NCBI RefSeq assembly: GCF_013394655.1
Contig: NZ_CP053351.1
Coordinates: 3,068,501 to 3,132,500 of the forward strand
Direction of reading: 5' to 3'
DNA from: Winogradskyella schleiferi
GTDB lineage: Bacteria; Bacteroidota; Bacteroidia; Flavobacteriales; Flavobacteriaceae
Length of the DNA stretch: 64,000 nt
Shown here: piece after piece, positions 45,292 to 55,261 of the stretch
Layout of the letters: each line of letters starts with the position of its first letter
How positions within the stretch are numbered: position 1 is the first letter of the stretch
Position numbers and translations under genes: made by a program
Notes under the pieces: generated by a model
Seen by the model: only the letters and a program-made list of their open reading frames with translations
Told to the model about the DNA's origin: nothing
The model's database searches: none

Positions 45292-45978
45292 TTGATTACA
45301 ACATTATTTTCAGCCATACTAGCCTCAATTCTTCACGTTATTTCTGGTCCTGACCATCTTGCTGCTGTCACACCTCTTGCAATTTCCTCACAAAGAAAAG
45401 GATGGAAAATAGGACTAGTTTGGGGTTTTGGACATTTAATTGGAATGTTACTAATAGGAGTATTATTCTTACTATTTAAAGAAGTTATTCCTATCGAAAC
45501 TATTTCTGGTTATAGTGAGCAACTGGTCGCATTAGTGCTAATTGCTGTTGGTCTATGGGCATTCTATCGCATTTTTAATGAAAAGAAAAAGCATACGCAT
45601 CCACATACGCACAGCGATGGTCATACACATATTCACACCTATTCAACAAAAAGTGATGAACATACTCATAAAAAACAACTCAAGCAGAATATAGTATCAT
45701 CTCTTAGTATCGGTTTTATTCACGGTTTGGCTGGTGTAGCACACTTTATTCTATTGCTTCCTGTACTAGCTTTTGAAACAAAAGTTGAGGGTATTCAATA
45801 TATCGTAGGATTTGCAATTGGTACTGTACTCGCTATGACTGTGTACGCATTGATATTAGGTAATATTGCACGTTATTCAAAAGATGCAAATCATCCTTTA
45901 TTTTTTAAAGGTATTCGGTTTGCAGGAGGCTTATTTGCTGTGGTTATAGGAATATATTGGTTATTTCTCACTTTTTAA
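45292..45978 (+). CDS. NicO-type nickel/cobalt transporter
   Basis: The 228-residue protein has about six membrane helices with the NicO/RcnA/UreH-like motifs HVISGPDHLAAVTPLAI (about 14-30) and GFIHGLAGVAHFILL (about 142-156). A cytosolic or periplasmic loop very rich in His lies between them (about 98-128, with HTHPHTHSDGHTHIHTY). Such proteins carry Ni(II) or Co(II) across the inner membrane. The frame starts at TTG (45292), which places the first helix correctly; no nearby ATG fits better. It is convergent with the hydrogenase operon and overlaps its last gene by 18 bases. Supply of nickel to the [NiFe] enzyme is the natural inference. Confidence 0.85.
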   Translation: MITTLFSAILASILHVISGPDHLAAVTPLAISSQRKGWKIGLVWGFGHLIGMLLIGVLFLLFKEVIPIETISGYSEQLVALVLIAVGLWAFYRIFNEKKKHTHPHTHSDGHTHIHTYSTKSDEHTHKKQLKQNIVSSLSIGFIHGLAGVAHFILLLPVLAFETKVEGIQYIVGFAIGTVLAMTVYALILGNIARYSKDANHPLFFKGIRFAGGLFAVVIGIYWLFLTF

Positions 45979-47061
45979 TTCACAGATAACAAGCCTGTGG
46001 TTTCCGGTATCTGCAATGAATAAAGTATCACCTTCGGTTGTAATGGAAAACGGCCAATAAATAGCGCTTTTCGTTCCGTGCATATTCCCTTTAAACTCAC
46101 TACTTGTTTTAAAATCTTCACGTCCAATTACTGTTTCCGCGGAAACGTTATTTTCATTTGGAATTTTGTTAAACTTTAAAATTCGGCTATTGCCAGTATC
46201 ATTTACTAAAATACCCTCTTTATAAAAACAAGCATCATAAGTCCAATTGAGCGTGTTTGCTTCTGGCGCTAGTCTAAATTGATTCTGCCCACAAGCATCA
46301 AAATCATCTTGACCAATAATAACATCAGCAGGTTTTGAAAGTGCATCTTCTTTTTTATCCCAGATGAGTACACGATAGAATTGCGTGTCTGCAACCGCCA
46401 TTTGACCTTTGCTATTTATTTTAATGGAATAAGGCCAAATAGGCTCGTCATTATTGTAGTCTCGTGTTGTAAATGATTGTTTACCAATTACTTCATCGGC
46501 TTCGGTGTAATTTTCGGTCGGAATAGTATTATAAAATAAGATGCGTCTATTTCCAGTGTCAGCAATCCAAAGGCTTTTACCGTCAGAAAACAGTCCGTAA
46601 GGCCAGTTAAACGACTTTGCACTTGGGTCGTTCCCTATCCCTTTTACATTGGGTAAATTGGCGTCAAAATTTGGTTGACCTAAAACCACATCAGCAGGTT
46701 GTGCATTTTCTGTAGGAATCGCATTCCAAATAAGCACTCTGTGATTCCAGGCATCTGCAACAATTAATTTTTCGCCATCACTCCATATTCCAGAAGGATA
46801 TTGCAATGTGGTAGACGAAACATTGCCTCCAGCGTTTCTTCCACTATCTGAAACGTCTAATTGCCCTAAAATAATGTCTGGTTCTTGAAATTCTGAAGTA
46901 GGGATTGTATTCCAAATAAAAACACGATTTTGTCCAGTGTCTGATACAAAAAGTTTGTTCTTTGCTACAAAAACACCTCTCGGTGCTAAAAAAGGGTTTT
47001 GTTTTGAACCTCTAAACAAACGTCCATTAGTAACTTGGTCTCCCAGTGTTTTAAAATCCAT
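45961..47061 (-). CDS. NHL-repeat beta-propeller protein of the hydrogenase locus
   Basis: The 366-residue protein consists of about six NHL-type repeats, each with a core such as VADAWNHRVLIWNAIP, IADTGNRRILFYNTIP or IADTGNHRLVICEL, and DVVLGQP/EVIGKQ turns between them. It has no signal peptide or catalytic motif, so it probably acts as a cytosolic binding scaffold. It is the last gene of the hydrogenase operon, 3 bp after hypE. Propellers occur in some uptake hydrogenase loci, but I do not know a defined role. Its 3' end overlaps nicO on the other strand. Confidence 0.8.
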   Translation of the reverse strand: MDFKTLGDQVTNGRLFRGSKQNPFLAPRGVFVAKNKLFVSDTGQNRVFIWNTIPTSEFQEPDIILGQLDVSDSGRNAGGNVSSTTLQYPSGIWSDGEKLIVADAWNHRVLIWNAIPTENAQPADVVLGQPNFDANLPNVKGIGNDPSAKSFNWPYGLFSDGKSLWIADTGNRRILFYNTIPTENYTEADEVIGKQSFTTRDYNNDEPIWPYSIKINSKGQMAVADTQFYRVLIWDKKEDALSKPADVIIGQDDFDACGQNQFRLAPEANTLNWTYDACFYKEGILVNDTGNSRILKFNKIPNENNVSAETVIGREDFKTSSEFKGNMHGTKSAIYWPFSITTEGDTLFIADTGNHRLVICELKSEK

Positions 47062-47064
47062 AGA

Positions 47065-48126
47065 TTAACAGATTCTTGGTAATTGTTCTCCAGGAAGCAT
47101 ACTTACCACACGTTTTCCGCCAATAGCGCTTTCCATGATAACTTGTTTAGGATGTTCTTCAACAACAGTTCCTATAATTTTTGCGTGTGTACCGTTTTCA
47201 TCTTTTTGTAGTGTTTCTATAAACGCATCAGCAATAGAAGCGTCTACAAAACTTAAAAATAAGCCTTCATTAGCAACATATAATGGATCTAAACCTAATA
47301 GCTCACATGCACTTGCCACTTGATCGTTTATTGGTAAATCGCGTTGCGCTATATCAATACCAATATTGGAAGACAATGCAATTTCTTTTAAAACAGTTGC
47401 AACACCACCACGAGTTGGATCTGTAAGTAGATGAATATCTTCACCAAACTGTTCGATTAAATTTATAATTGTGTGGTTTAAATTCATGGTATCACTTTCA
47501 ATTGTAGAATCAAACTCTAGTCCTTCACGTACAGACATAATTGCCATTCCGTGTGTCGCTATATTACCACTTACAATAATTTTATCACCAACCTTTATAT
47601 TCTTTTCACTAATATTTGCTTTAGGATGGATACTACCAACACCTGAAGTATTAACGAATATTTTATCTCCTTTTCCTTTTTCTACAACTTTAGTATCTCC
47701 AGTAACAACTTTAACACCTGCTTTTTCACAAGCATATTTAATAGCTACTAAAATCTCCCAAAATTCAGTCATTTTAAGTCCTTCTTCAATAATAAAACTT
47801 AAGGATAAATATTTAGGAATAGCACCACACATAGCCAAATCGTTAACTGTTCCGTTAACCGCTAATTCTCCAATATTTCCGCCAGGAAAAAAAATAGGTG
47901 AGACTAAAAAACTATCTGTAGAGAATGCCATTTTTCCATTCATTTCTAGGAAAGCACCATCATGTCTTTCATCAAGAATATCATTACTTAATAAATCGAA
48001 AACTCCAGAATCGAGTAGTTTATTTGTTAATGTGCCTCCACTACCATGACCAAGTGTTATAACATCAAAGTCTAACTTTGGCATTGGGCATTGCAATTGC
48101 ATTCGTAATTTTTTTGAATCCGACAT
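47065..48126 (-). CDS. hypE: Hydrogenase maturation protein HypE
   Basis: The 353-residue protein is the ATP-dependent dehydratase that turns its C-terminal thiocarbamate into a thiocyanate, the source of the CN ligands of the [NiFe] site. The purM/AIRS-type fold is visible (LGHGSGGTLTNKLL near 25-38, FSTDSFLVSPIFFPGG, TDPTRGGVATVLKE). The C-terminus is PRIC, with the carrier cysteine Cys353. It works with HypF, which donates the carbamoyl group. It lies between hypD and the NHL gene with short gaps. Confidence 0.96.
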   Translation of the reverse strand: MSDSKKLRMQLQCPMPKLDFDVITLGHGSGGTLTNKLLDSGVFDLLSNDILDERHDGAFLEMNGKMAFSTDSFLVSPIFFPGGNIGELAVNGTVNDLAMCGAIPKYLSLSFIIEEGLKMTEFWEILVAIKYACEKAGVKVVTGDTKVVEKGKGDKIFVNTSGVGSIHPKANISEKNIKVGDKIIVSGNIATHGMAIMSVREGLEFDSTIESDTMNLNHTIINLIEQFGEDIHLLTDPTRGGVATVLKEIALSSNIGIDIAQRDLPINDQVASACELLGLDPLYVANEGLFLSFVDASIADAFIETLQKDENGTHAKIIGTVVEEHPKQVIMESAIGGKRVVSMLPGEQLPRIC

Positions 48127-48148
48127 TTAAGGTTGTTTGATTTAAGGA

Positions 48149-49243
48149 TTAAGCTTCAATTAAGCCAGAGAAATGATAGTAAGCTGCGCAAGCACCTTCA
48201 CTACTTACCATTGGTGCTCCAAGAGGAAATGAAGGTTTACATTTTTTACCAAACTGAGCACACTCAAAAGGTTTTTTAATACCTTTCATTATTTGACCAG
48301 AAATACAATCTGGATGTTCTGGCGCTTCTTCAATAGTGATAGAAAACTTTTTATTGGCATCGAAATTGGCGTATTTTTCTCTTACAGCGTAACCGCTTTC
48401 AGGAATCTCACCAATACCTCTCCAAACTTGGTTTTTAATTTCAAAAACATCCGAAATGATTTTTTGTGCTTCAATATTACCTTCTTCTCTTACTATTCTT
48501 GAATATTGATTTTCAACTTCAGCTTTATCTGCTTCTAATTGACGAAGCACCATCAAGATACCTTGAAGGACATCTAAAGGTTCAAAACCTGTAACGACTA
48601 TTGGTACTTTATGTTCTTGTGATATAGGATAGTATTCTGAATTTCCCATAATAGTACACACATGACCTGCAGCTAGGAAACCATCAATTTTGCTTTCTTC
48701 ATCATCAATAACCGCCTTTATTGCAGGTGGCACTAATACGTGAGAAGCTAAAATAGAATAATTGCTTACTTTTCTTCTGTGCGCATGAATTACTGATAAT
48801 GCATTTGCTGGTGCAGTAGTTTCAAAACCTACAGCAAAAAATACAACTTCTCTATCAGGATTATCTTCAGCAATTCTTACAGCTTCTAAAGGTGAATATA
48901 AAATACGAATATCTGCACCTTTTGCTTTTGCTTCTAATAAATTAATTTTTGAACCAGGAACACGCAACATATCTCCAAAGGAGCATAAAATAACATTTTC
49001 ATTTAGTGCTAAATGAATGGCTTTGTCTATTAAACTTAAAGATGTTACGCAAACAGGACAACCTGGACCGTGAATCATAGTAACCTCTTTTGGTAACATA
49101 TCTATAATTCCGTTTTTTACTAAGCTATGTGTTTGTCCGCCACAAACTTCCATAATAGACCAAGGTTGTGTAACGGTTTTCTTTATTTCTTCGAGATACT
49201 CCTTTGCTAATTCAGGATCTCGGTATTCTTTCATATACTTCAT
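48149..49243 (-). CDS. hypD: Hydrogenase maturation protein HypD
   Basis: The 364-residue iron-sulfur protein assembles the Fe(CN)2CO unit with HypC. Conserved cysteine motifs are present: EVCGGQTHS near residue 33-41, GPGCPVCVTS near 60-69, and C-terminal cysteines that hold the [4Fe-4S] cluster (CISGQIMKG, FECAQFGKKC). The length is typical. It is 28 bp downstream of hypC and 22 bp upstream of hypE in the same operon. Confidence 0.96.
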   Translation of the reverse strand: MKYMKEYRDPELAKEYLEEIKKTVTQPWSIMEVCGGQTHSLVKNGIIDMLPKEVTMIHGPGCPVCVTSLSLIDKAIHLALNENVILCSFGDMLRVPGSKINLLEAKAKGADIRILYSPLEAVRIAEDNPDREVVFFAVGFETTAPANALSVIHAHRRKVSNYSILASHVLVPPAIKAVIDDEESKIDGFLAAGHVCTIMGNSEYYPISQEHKVPIVVTGFEPLDVLQGILMVLRQLEADKAEVENQYSRIVREEGNIEAQKIISDVFEIKNQVWRGIGEIPESGYAVREKYANFDANKKFSITIEEAPEHPDCISGQIMKGIKKPFECAQFGKKCKPSFPLGAPMVSSEGACAAYYHFSGLIEA

Positions 49244-49271
49244 AATAGCACCTTTTTACAAATTAGCATTC

Positions 49272-49586
49272 CTAGTTTTTTGTTACTTCATCTAATGAAA
49301 TTTCTCCAGAAACTGTGTCTTCAGGTATGTAATTATCTACATCAACCAAATCTCCCAATTCCCCAATTTCTTTAAGGTATTTAAAGGTTTTTTTAGCTTC
49401 TTCTTCATCTACTTTACTTATGGCAACACCTACGTGAACCAACACATAATCTCCAATATCTGCAGATGGCAACATCTCTAAACTAGCTTCTTTGGTAATA
49501 CCTCCAAAATTAACTGTTGCCATTCGTAATGCACCACCATATTGCAGTTCAATACTTTTTATTTTTCCAGGGATTGCTAAACACAT
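49272..49586 (-). CDS. hypC: Hydrogenase assembly chaperone HypC
   Basis: The 104-residue HypC/HupF-family chaperone starts with MCLAIPGKI, in which Cys2 contacts both HypD and the large-subunit precursor. GDYVLVHVGVAISKVDEEEA follows the family pattern. It is slightly longer than usual (about 75-90 residues) because of an acidic C-terminal extension. It lies 4 bp after hypF and carries the iron unit to the hydrogenase large subunit. Confidence 0.95.
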   Translation of the reverse strand: MCLAIPGKIKSIELQYGGALRMATVNFGGITKEASLEMLPSADIGDYVLVHVGVAISKVDEEEAKKTFKYLKEIGELGDLVDVDNYIPEDTVSGEISLDEVTKN

Positions 49587-49590
49587 GTCT

Positions 49591-51843
49591 TTAATTTTTT
49601 ATATGTTGTTGATACATCAATTGTCCAAATGATATATTCTCGTCATTGCTAGACAATTTACAATTAAATTTTAAATTAATATCTTCTTTTTTCGCTATTT
49701 GACTTAATATTGAAACCAATAAAGCATTCTGAAATACACCACCACTACAAGCTATAATTTTAAACTCGTATTTTTTAGCCATTTTAATTATTGATTTAGC
49801 TAAAGTGTAAATAAAACTATAGACTAATCGCTCTTTGCAAAAGCCTTCTCTATGTGCTTTTAATATGGCGTTAATAATCAGTTTTGAAGGTACTTCATCG
49901 TATTCTTTTTTATGCAAAAAATCGATATAATAACTTTTAGAATAAGTATTTGCGCAATTTTCAAGTAGCATAGGTGCTTCAGCTTCAAATGTATTTATAT
50001 CTAAAATATCTAATGCGGAAGCTACCGCATCAAATAGTCTTCCAACAGATGATGTTTTTAAACTATTTGATTTAATTGTTTTTGAATAGATGCTCCATTC
50101 AGTTTCAGAAAATTTATGCTTAATAATTTCTTTATTATAATCATCTAAAAGACTAAATAATGCTAATCGTGGCTCTTTCGCCATTTTATCATTAGCTAAC
50201 CAATCGTAATATTCAAAGTGAGATAATCGTTCTATTTCATTATTTTGATAAGCAAAAAACTCACCTCCCCAAATAGCATTATCTTCACCTAAACCAGTTC
50301 CATCCCAAACGACACCTAATATTTTCTCTTTAGAAGTAAATAGATTATGTTCACCTAATACACTTGTAAAATGTGCTTTATGATGTTGAATTTCCTGAAT
50401 ACTAGTGTTCCATCCTAAAGCAAATTCATTTCCAAGACTACTGCTTTGGTATTGCAAATGCTTATCAATAAGAATAGTTTTTGGTTTTGTTTCAAACAAA
50501 TGTACATACTGATTAATAGTTGCCTTGTAACGTTCTAAAACCTCGTAACTATCTAAGTTTCCAAAGTATTGACTCACATACGTTTGTTCATTAGGCACAA
50601 ATGTAAAAGTACTTTTTAAATGCGCTCCCATAGCCAAAACAGGTGCTTTAGACTTGATTTTTATATCAATATAATTTGGTGCTAAACCTCTAGAGCGTCT
50701 TAATATAATTTGTTGTTCGCTGGCAAATCTAACCACAGAATCATCTTGCGGAAACTGAATATCGAGATTGTGATGTAAAAAATAATCAGCAATGTCCTTT
50801 AAGTTTTTATTTGCTTCTTTCTCTATTGAAATAATTGGCGAACCGTGACTATTACCACTTGTGCAAACTATTGGTTTGTTTAAGGTTTTTATAATCAACT
50901 GTAAAAGACTTGACGACGGAAGCATCACACCAGTTTGGTTTAAATTTGGTGCTATAGCATTTACAGAAACACTTATGTTTTTAGTGTTTTGAAGAATTAC
51001 AATTGGTGCAACTCTAGACTGTAAAGCTACCTGCTCGTAAGACGATAATTCAAATTCTTTTTTAATTAATTCAATTGAAGGATATAATACTGCAAATGGT
51101 TTATTGGGTCTTTTTTTTCGTTTTCTTAATTCTTTAATAGTTTGAGGATTTGAAGCATCACAACATAAAACATAACCGTTGGTATTTTTAATAGCTATAA
51201 TTTTTCCTTCGGAAAGCAATTGAGACACCTTACTAATACTATCGCTTTTAGTAGCTCTTCCTAAATTGTTTGTTAAGCGTAATTGGATACCACAAGTTGA
51301 ACAAGAATTGGTTTGAGAATGAAATCGCCTGTCATTTGGATTAGCATATTCTTCACCACAATCACTACACATTTTAAAATCAGCTATTGAAGTATGTGCT
51401 CTTTCAAAAGGAAATTTTGTGGTAATTGCATAACGTGGTCCGCAATGCACACAGGTTGTAAAGGCGTAATTAAATCGTCTATTTTCTAAATTTGAAATAT
51501 CCGTTTTACAGGATTGACAAACTGCAAAGTCTGGTGTTAATGGTATGTTGATTTGCGCATTTGATTCAGAAGGAATAATTGTAAAATCGACATATTCAAC
51601 ATTAGAAGCTTCAATAATTGTATGTGAGGTTATTATTGCAACTTCAGGTTTATCCTGAAGTATATTTACTAAAAATGCTTCAGCCTTTTCTTTAGAAGCA
51701 TTACAATAAATAATGACACCATTTTCGTTGTTTGAAACCGTTCCTTTTAATTGGTATTGGTTTGCCAAATTAAATATAAAAGGACGGAATCCAACACCTT
51801 GAACACGTCCTTTTATTTGTATTTTAAATGTCTTTATATGCAA
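49591..51843 (-). CDS. hypF: Carbamoyltransferase HypF
   Basis: The 750-residue protein contains, in order, an acylphosphatase domain (KIQIKGRVQGVGFRPFIF, 6-23), two zinc-finger motifs of CxxC type (CQSC, CVHC, CSDC, CSTC, about 108-185), a YrdC-like domain (about 200-385) and a Kae1-like carbamoyltransferase domain (IQHHKAHF, about 480). It makes carbamoyl-AMP from carbamoyl phosphate and transfers it to the HypE C-terminal cysteine for cyanide formation. The length is normal. It is 3 bp downstream of hypB. Confidence 0.96.
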   Translation of the reverse strand: MHIKTFKIQIKGRVQGVGFRPFIFNLANQYQLKGTVSNNENGVIIYCNASKEKAEAFLVNILQDKPEVAIITSHTIIEASNVEYVDFTIIPSESNAQINIPLTPDFAVCQSCKTDISNLENRRFNYAFTTCVHCGPRYAITTKFPFERAHTSIADFKMCSDCGEEYANPNDRRFHSQTNSCSTCGIQLRLTNNLGRATKSDSISKVSQLLSEGKIIAIKNTNGYVLCCDASNPQTIKELRKRKKRPNKPFAVLYPSIELIKKEFELSSYEQVALQSRVAPIVILQNTKNISVSVNAIAPNLNQTGVMLPSSSLLQLIIKTLNKPIVCTSGNSHGSPIISIEKEANKNLKDIADYFLHHNLDIQFPQDDSVVRFASEQQIILRRSRGLAPNYIDIKIKSKAPVLAMGAHLKSTFTFVPNEQTYVSQYFGNLDSYEVLERYKATINQYVHLFETKPKTILIDKHLQYQSSSLGNEFALGWNTSIQEIQHHKAHFTSVLGEHNLFTSKEKILGVVWDGTGLGEDNAIWGGEFFAYQNNEIERLSHFEYYDWLANDKMAKEPRLALFSLLDDYNKEIIKHKFSETEWSIYSKTIKSNSLKTSSVGRLFDAVASALDILDINTFEAEAPMLLENCANTYSKSYYIDFLHKKEYDEVPSKLIINAILKAHREGFCKERLVYSFIYTLAKSIIKMAKKYEFKIIACSGGVFQNALLVSILSQIAKKEDINLKFNCKLSSNDENISFGQLMYQQHIKN

Positions 51844-51846
51844 TCT

Positions 51847-52548
51847 TCAGTCTTCTTTTTTAGCTTTTACTTTATCTAATAACCAGTCGCACCAAGCATC
51901 CATTCCTTCTCCATTAATAGAAGATATTTGTATCACTTCAAGTTCGTGATTGACTTCACGTGCATCTTTTGTTACTGCTTCCACTGAGAAAGGAACATAA
52001 GGCAATAAGTCTGATTTTGAAACCAACATCATATCGCTTGTTAAAAACATTCTTGGATATTTTTTTGGTTTATCATCACCTTCAGTTGTTGCCATAAGCG
52101 TTACTCTAAAATCTTCACCTAAATCGAAAGATGCAGGACACACAAGGTTTCCAACGTTTTCAATAAAGAGCAAATCAATATCTTCCAATTTATATTCTGG
52201 TAAAACCTGATGAATCATTTGTGCTTCGAGGTGGCAAATACCTCCAGTTACAATTTGTAATGCTTGGATACCAGTTTCACGAATACGAATAGCATCTCGT
52301 TCTGTTTCCAAATCACCAACCATTACAGCCATAGTTAATTTGTCTTTTAATCGTTCTGCCGTTTGTTGCATTAATGTGGTTTTTCCACTTCCTGCGGAAG
52401 AGGTAATATTTATTAAAAGCGTTTTGTTTTTAGACATTTCTGCTTTAATAATATCTGCAACATAGTCGTTTGCTTTTAGCAAGTTTAGATTCGTATTCTC
52501 ACATTGTACTGTACCACGAGCGGCTTTAGTAGATTTTTCTATACTCAT
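51847..52548 (-). CDS. hypB: Hydrogenase nickel-insertion GTPase HypB
   Basis: The 233-residue SIMIBI-class GTPase has Walker A ITSSAGSGKTTLM (about 48-60), a Walker B/GDLETERDA region and the ENVGNLVCPASFDLGE segment that contributes the inter-domain nickel-binding cysteine. The N-terminus has no CxxCGC nickel motif and no long His-rich stretch, unlike some homologues. It acts with HypA to insert nickel. It overlaps the upstream membrane-protein gene by four bases. Confidence 0.95.
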   Translation of the reverse strand: MSIEKSTKAARGTVQCENTNLNLLKANDYVADIIKAEMSKNKTLLINITSSAGSGKTTLMQQTAERLKDKLTMAVMVGDLETERDAIRIRETGIQALQIVTGGICHLEAQMIHQVLPEYKLEDIDLLFIENVGNLVCPASFDLGEDFRVTLMATTEGDDKPKKYPRMFLTSDMMLVSKSDLLPYVPFSVEAVTKDAREVNHELEVIQISSINGEGMDAWCDWLLDKVKAKKED

Positions 52549-53417
52549 TGTTTTATGATTTGATTTTTTGAAATGTCTTTTAAAAAGTAATTATAAGATG
52601 CTGTAAGTACTAATACAAATAAACAAGCCGTGACACCAATAGCAACATTGTAATATGTTTCTGCTGAAAGTGAAATACGAATTAGTATAGTAGCCAGTAC
52701 AAATGCTGAATATCTAAATATACGATAATAATTAAGTGTATAGCGTAATGCTATTAACACAATAATAATATCGCTAAAAATAAGCACTGTATAAAAAGTT
52801 TGAAAAGAATGTAAGTAACTGCCAGTTATTATTAACGTTTTTAAATCGTTAAATCCTACTACAGCAAAGGCAAGAAGTAATAATAAAGCAAGCAACTTTT
52901 TTAATCTTATAAACTGAATTTGGTCATCCTCTGTTGATGTTAATTTAAAGCGTTTTTGCAATGTTCCAGTAATACTTATTAGAGAGAAAATAACAATCGC
53001 ACCAAAACCATAAACCACCATAGGAATAATTGAATCTTGCATATGTTCCCAACTAAAATCTGTTCCTATATGGCTAAACTCTTTAAAACCATCTCTTAAA
53101 AATATTAACGATAATAATTCAAATTGTTTCCCTACAGATTTAGCAACTGACTGTGGTAGCACAAAAATGAGTCCAAATAACTCAATAATTAAAAGTAATG
53201 TAAATACAATTTCTATAGAAAAAAATGGATTTTCAAACTTACTTTGATAATACCCAAGATTAATATATTCTGATATAACTAGTACACTTAATAGAGAACA
53301 AAGAACGAATGCTATAACTAAAACAACACTTGTTGCATACAAACTTTTTTTACTTTCATAAAACTGTTTGCAAGTATCGAAAATTCGTTCTGTATATGTT
53401 AATGTTCTTTTTAACAT
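52545..53417 (-). CDS. Polytopic membrane protein of the hydrogenase operon, unknown family
   Basis: The 290-residue protein has about seven predicted membrane helices (roughly 28-50, 67-87, 130-150, 173-190, 206-226, 236-250 and 258-274). I do not recognise its family. It lacks the histidine pairs expected of a diheme cytochrome b partner. It sits between hypA (6 bp) and hypB (4-base overlap), so it is translated with the maturation proteins. It could anchor the hydrogenase, pass electrons to quinone by some unknown means, or transport nickel. Because the small subunit has no Tat signal or membrane anchor, this is the only integral membrane protein of the operon. Confidence 0.7.
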   Translation of the reverse strand: MLKRTLTYTERIFDTCKQFYESKKSLYATSVVLVIAFVLCSLLSVLVISEYINLGYYQSKFENPFFSIEIVFTLLLIIELFGLIFVLPQSVAKSVGKQFELLSLIFLRDGFKEFSHIGTDFSWEHMQDSIIPMVVYGFGAIVIFSLISITGTLQKRFKLTSTEDDQIQFIRLKKLLALLLLLAFAVVGFNDLKTLIITGSYLHSFQTFYTVLIFSDIIIVLIALRYTLNYYRIFRYSAFVLATILIRISLSAETYYNVAIGVTACLFVLVLTASYNYFLKDISKNQIIKQ

Positions 53418-53423
53418 CGCTAC

Positions 53424-53771
53424 TTAATCATCAAATTCTACTTTGTGTATTAACATTTCCTCACCTTGAATAACATTTTTACTGGGTATCTGGCACTTAT
53501 CACATAAAAAGCGATACTGCTTTACATCGGTAATATGATTACATCTTTCGCATTGTATTTTAAGCGCTAACATTTCTATGTTGAGCTTTACATTTTGAAA
53601 ACTTGGATTAGTCATATGAGATGCTTCGTATGCATTCATTAAAAGTCGAGGCTCTATATTTGACAATATGCCTACTCTTACGTAAATACCTGTCATTTTA
53701 TTAAGTTTCTCTGCTTCAAACTCTTGCTTAAGAGTTCTGTATATACCATTTATTATAGACGTTTCGTGCAT
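53424..53771 (-). CDS. hypA: Hydrogenase nickel metallochaperone HypA
   Basis: The 115-residue protein starts MHETSI, providing the N-terminal nickel site with His2. The structural zinc site is formed by Cys74, Cys77, Cys90 and Cys93 (CERC and CDKC). It delivers nickel to the large subunit together with HypB. The length is typical. It lies 2 bp after the TPR-like gene, in the middle of the hydrogenase operon rather than beside hypB. Confidence 0.95.
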   Translation of the reverse strand: MHETSIINGIYRTLKQEFEAEKLNKMTGIYVRVGILSNIEPRLLMNAYEASHMTNPSFQNVKLNIEMLALKIQCERCNHITDVKQYRFLCDKCQIPSKNVIQGEEMLIHKVEFDD

Positions 53772-53773
53772 TG

Positions 53774-55261
53774 TTAGTTTAAAATTGTTTTTAATTTTTT
53801 AAGTTGTTCTAAATGTTGATTTGCTTGTTCTATTAGATTTTTATCATCTACCATTGTAGAAATAGAGGTCGCTTTTTCAACCATCTGATTATATTTTTGT
53901 GTCTCTGCACTTTCGTCTTCATTATGCATTAACCAATACAATTCTAATTGATTTAATAATGTTAAAGCCCTCTCAAAAGGATAGTCGTTTGTAGTACGAA
54001 CTGCTAAAGCATCTTCAAATAACCCAAAAGCTTTATCTAAGTTGTTGTGTAATTTAGCCTCAGGAAAATTCATAAGTGCTGTAGCATAATTATGACTTGC
54101 CATAGCAAATTCATAAGGGTATTGTTCTTTTGTATAAAACCCTAAAACCTCTTTAAAAGAAGACGCACAAAAGGCTGTCCAAATTGGTTTTTCTTCTGAA
54201 GATACTGGTATTTCAGAATAAATAAGCGCTAAATTATGATGGATCTCTGTGAATTTTTGAGGGTGTGTGTCGCGCTTAAAGATTTTTAATGTGTCTTGAA
54301 AAGCATTAATTGCTGGCTTATAGTATTGAGGACTTCCGTTTTTAGACCATGTATATAAAAGTGTTGCTTTACGTAACCCAGCTTCTCCTAAAAATTCAGG
54401 AATATCTGCTTCTTTAAAATATAAAATAGCTTTATTAATATAGTTTTTAGAATTTATAAAATCTTCTTGAAAATTTGCAATCTCTGAAGCTTCAATAAGA
54501 ATTAAACCAGCATTCACTTTTAATTTTTTGTCTTCGTAAAAGGCTAGACTTGCTTGTTGTAATCCTTGAATCTCAACAAGTTTACTAGTATCATATGGCA
54601 TTTTTAATTGTGCCATTAATGTATTTGCAAGCAAACTATTAATTGCATTTTTTGAGGCTTCGGAAATGGCTTTTGGCAAGGATAGTCGCAATATTTTCTC
54701 AGCTTCTTGATACGCGTTAGCATCCAATAAGAAATTAACAAAATGTTTGATTGTAAATAATCGAAGCTCGTCATTTGATGCATTTGCTAATGTTTCAGTA
54801 TATAATGCTTTTAATTGATTTGAATCGCATCGCAATACTAAATTTCCATATTGCTCAATGATGCAGTTGTTATGTTGCGAAGTTTCTTTTGCGAAAGCTT
54901 GCATATCTTCATTAATCGCATAGCCAAACTGCAAATGTGTTGCAATTAATAAATGATTATAAAATGGGCTTTCTTCTGAAATAAACTCGAAAGCCTTTTG
55001 ATGGTTTCCTAATTTATAAAAAACCATAGCTAAAAGGTGCTCTTGAGAAAATTCTATTTCTGGAAATAAATAAGGTGGTTCTGTATCATCCCAATCTAAA
55101 GACGCACTCATACCATTTTCTGACACTACAAGTATTTTGTGAGCATCATTTAATTGACTTTCTTCAGTAACTACAGCAACAAGCTCATTCAATCTATCGA
55201 TAGAATTAATGCTATTCTCAATAGTGTTTTTTGTATTAGTTTTTGTTAAAATTGTAAGCAC
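53774..55261 (-). CDS. TPR-like helical protein of the hydrogenase locus
   Basis: The 495-residue protein is almost entirely helical. It has repeated TPR-like segments, for instance ALAFYEDKKLKVNAGLILIEA, AINAFQDTLKIFKR and AFGLFEDALAVRTTNDYPFERALTLL. The first 80 residues form a different domain with LDWDDTEPPYLFPE. No signal peptide is seen. It starts within the 3' end of the preceding small gene (26-base overlap) and ends 2 bp before hypA. Its role is unknown; a scaffold or chaperone for hydrogenase assembly is inferred from position. Confidence 0.7.
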   Translation of the reverse strand: MLTILTKTNTKNTIENSINSIDRLNELVAVVTEESQLNDAHKILVVSENGMSASLDWDDTEPPYLFPEIEFSQEHLLAMVFYKLGNHQKAFEFISEESPFYNHLLIATHLQFGYAINEDMQAFAKETSQHNNCIIEQYGNLVLRCDSNQLKALYTETLANASNDELRLFTIKHFVNFLLDANAYQEAEKILRLSLPKAISEASKNAINSLLANTLMAQLKMPYDTSKLVEIQGLQQASLAFYEDKKLKVNAGLILIEASEIANFQEDFINSKNYINKAILYFKEADIPEFLGEAGLRKATLLYTWSKNGSPQYYKPAINAFQDTLKIFKRDTHPQKFTEIHHNLALIYSEIPVSSEEKPIWTAFCASSFKEVLGFYTKEQYPYEFAMASHNYATALMNFPEAKLHNNLDKAFGLFEDALAVRTTNDYPFERALTLLNQLELYWLMHNEDESAETQKYNQMVEKATSISTMVDDKNLIEQANQHLEQLKKLKTILN

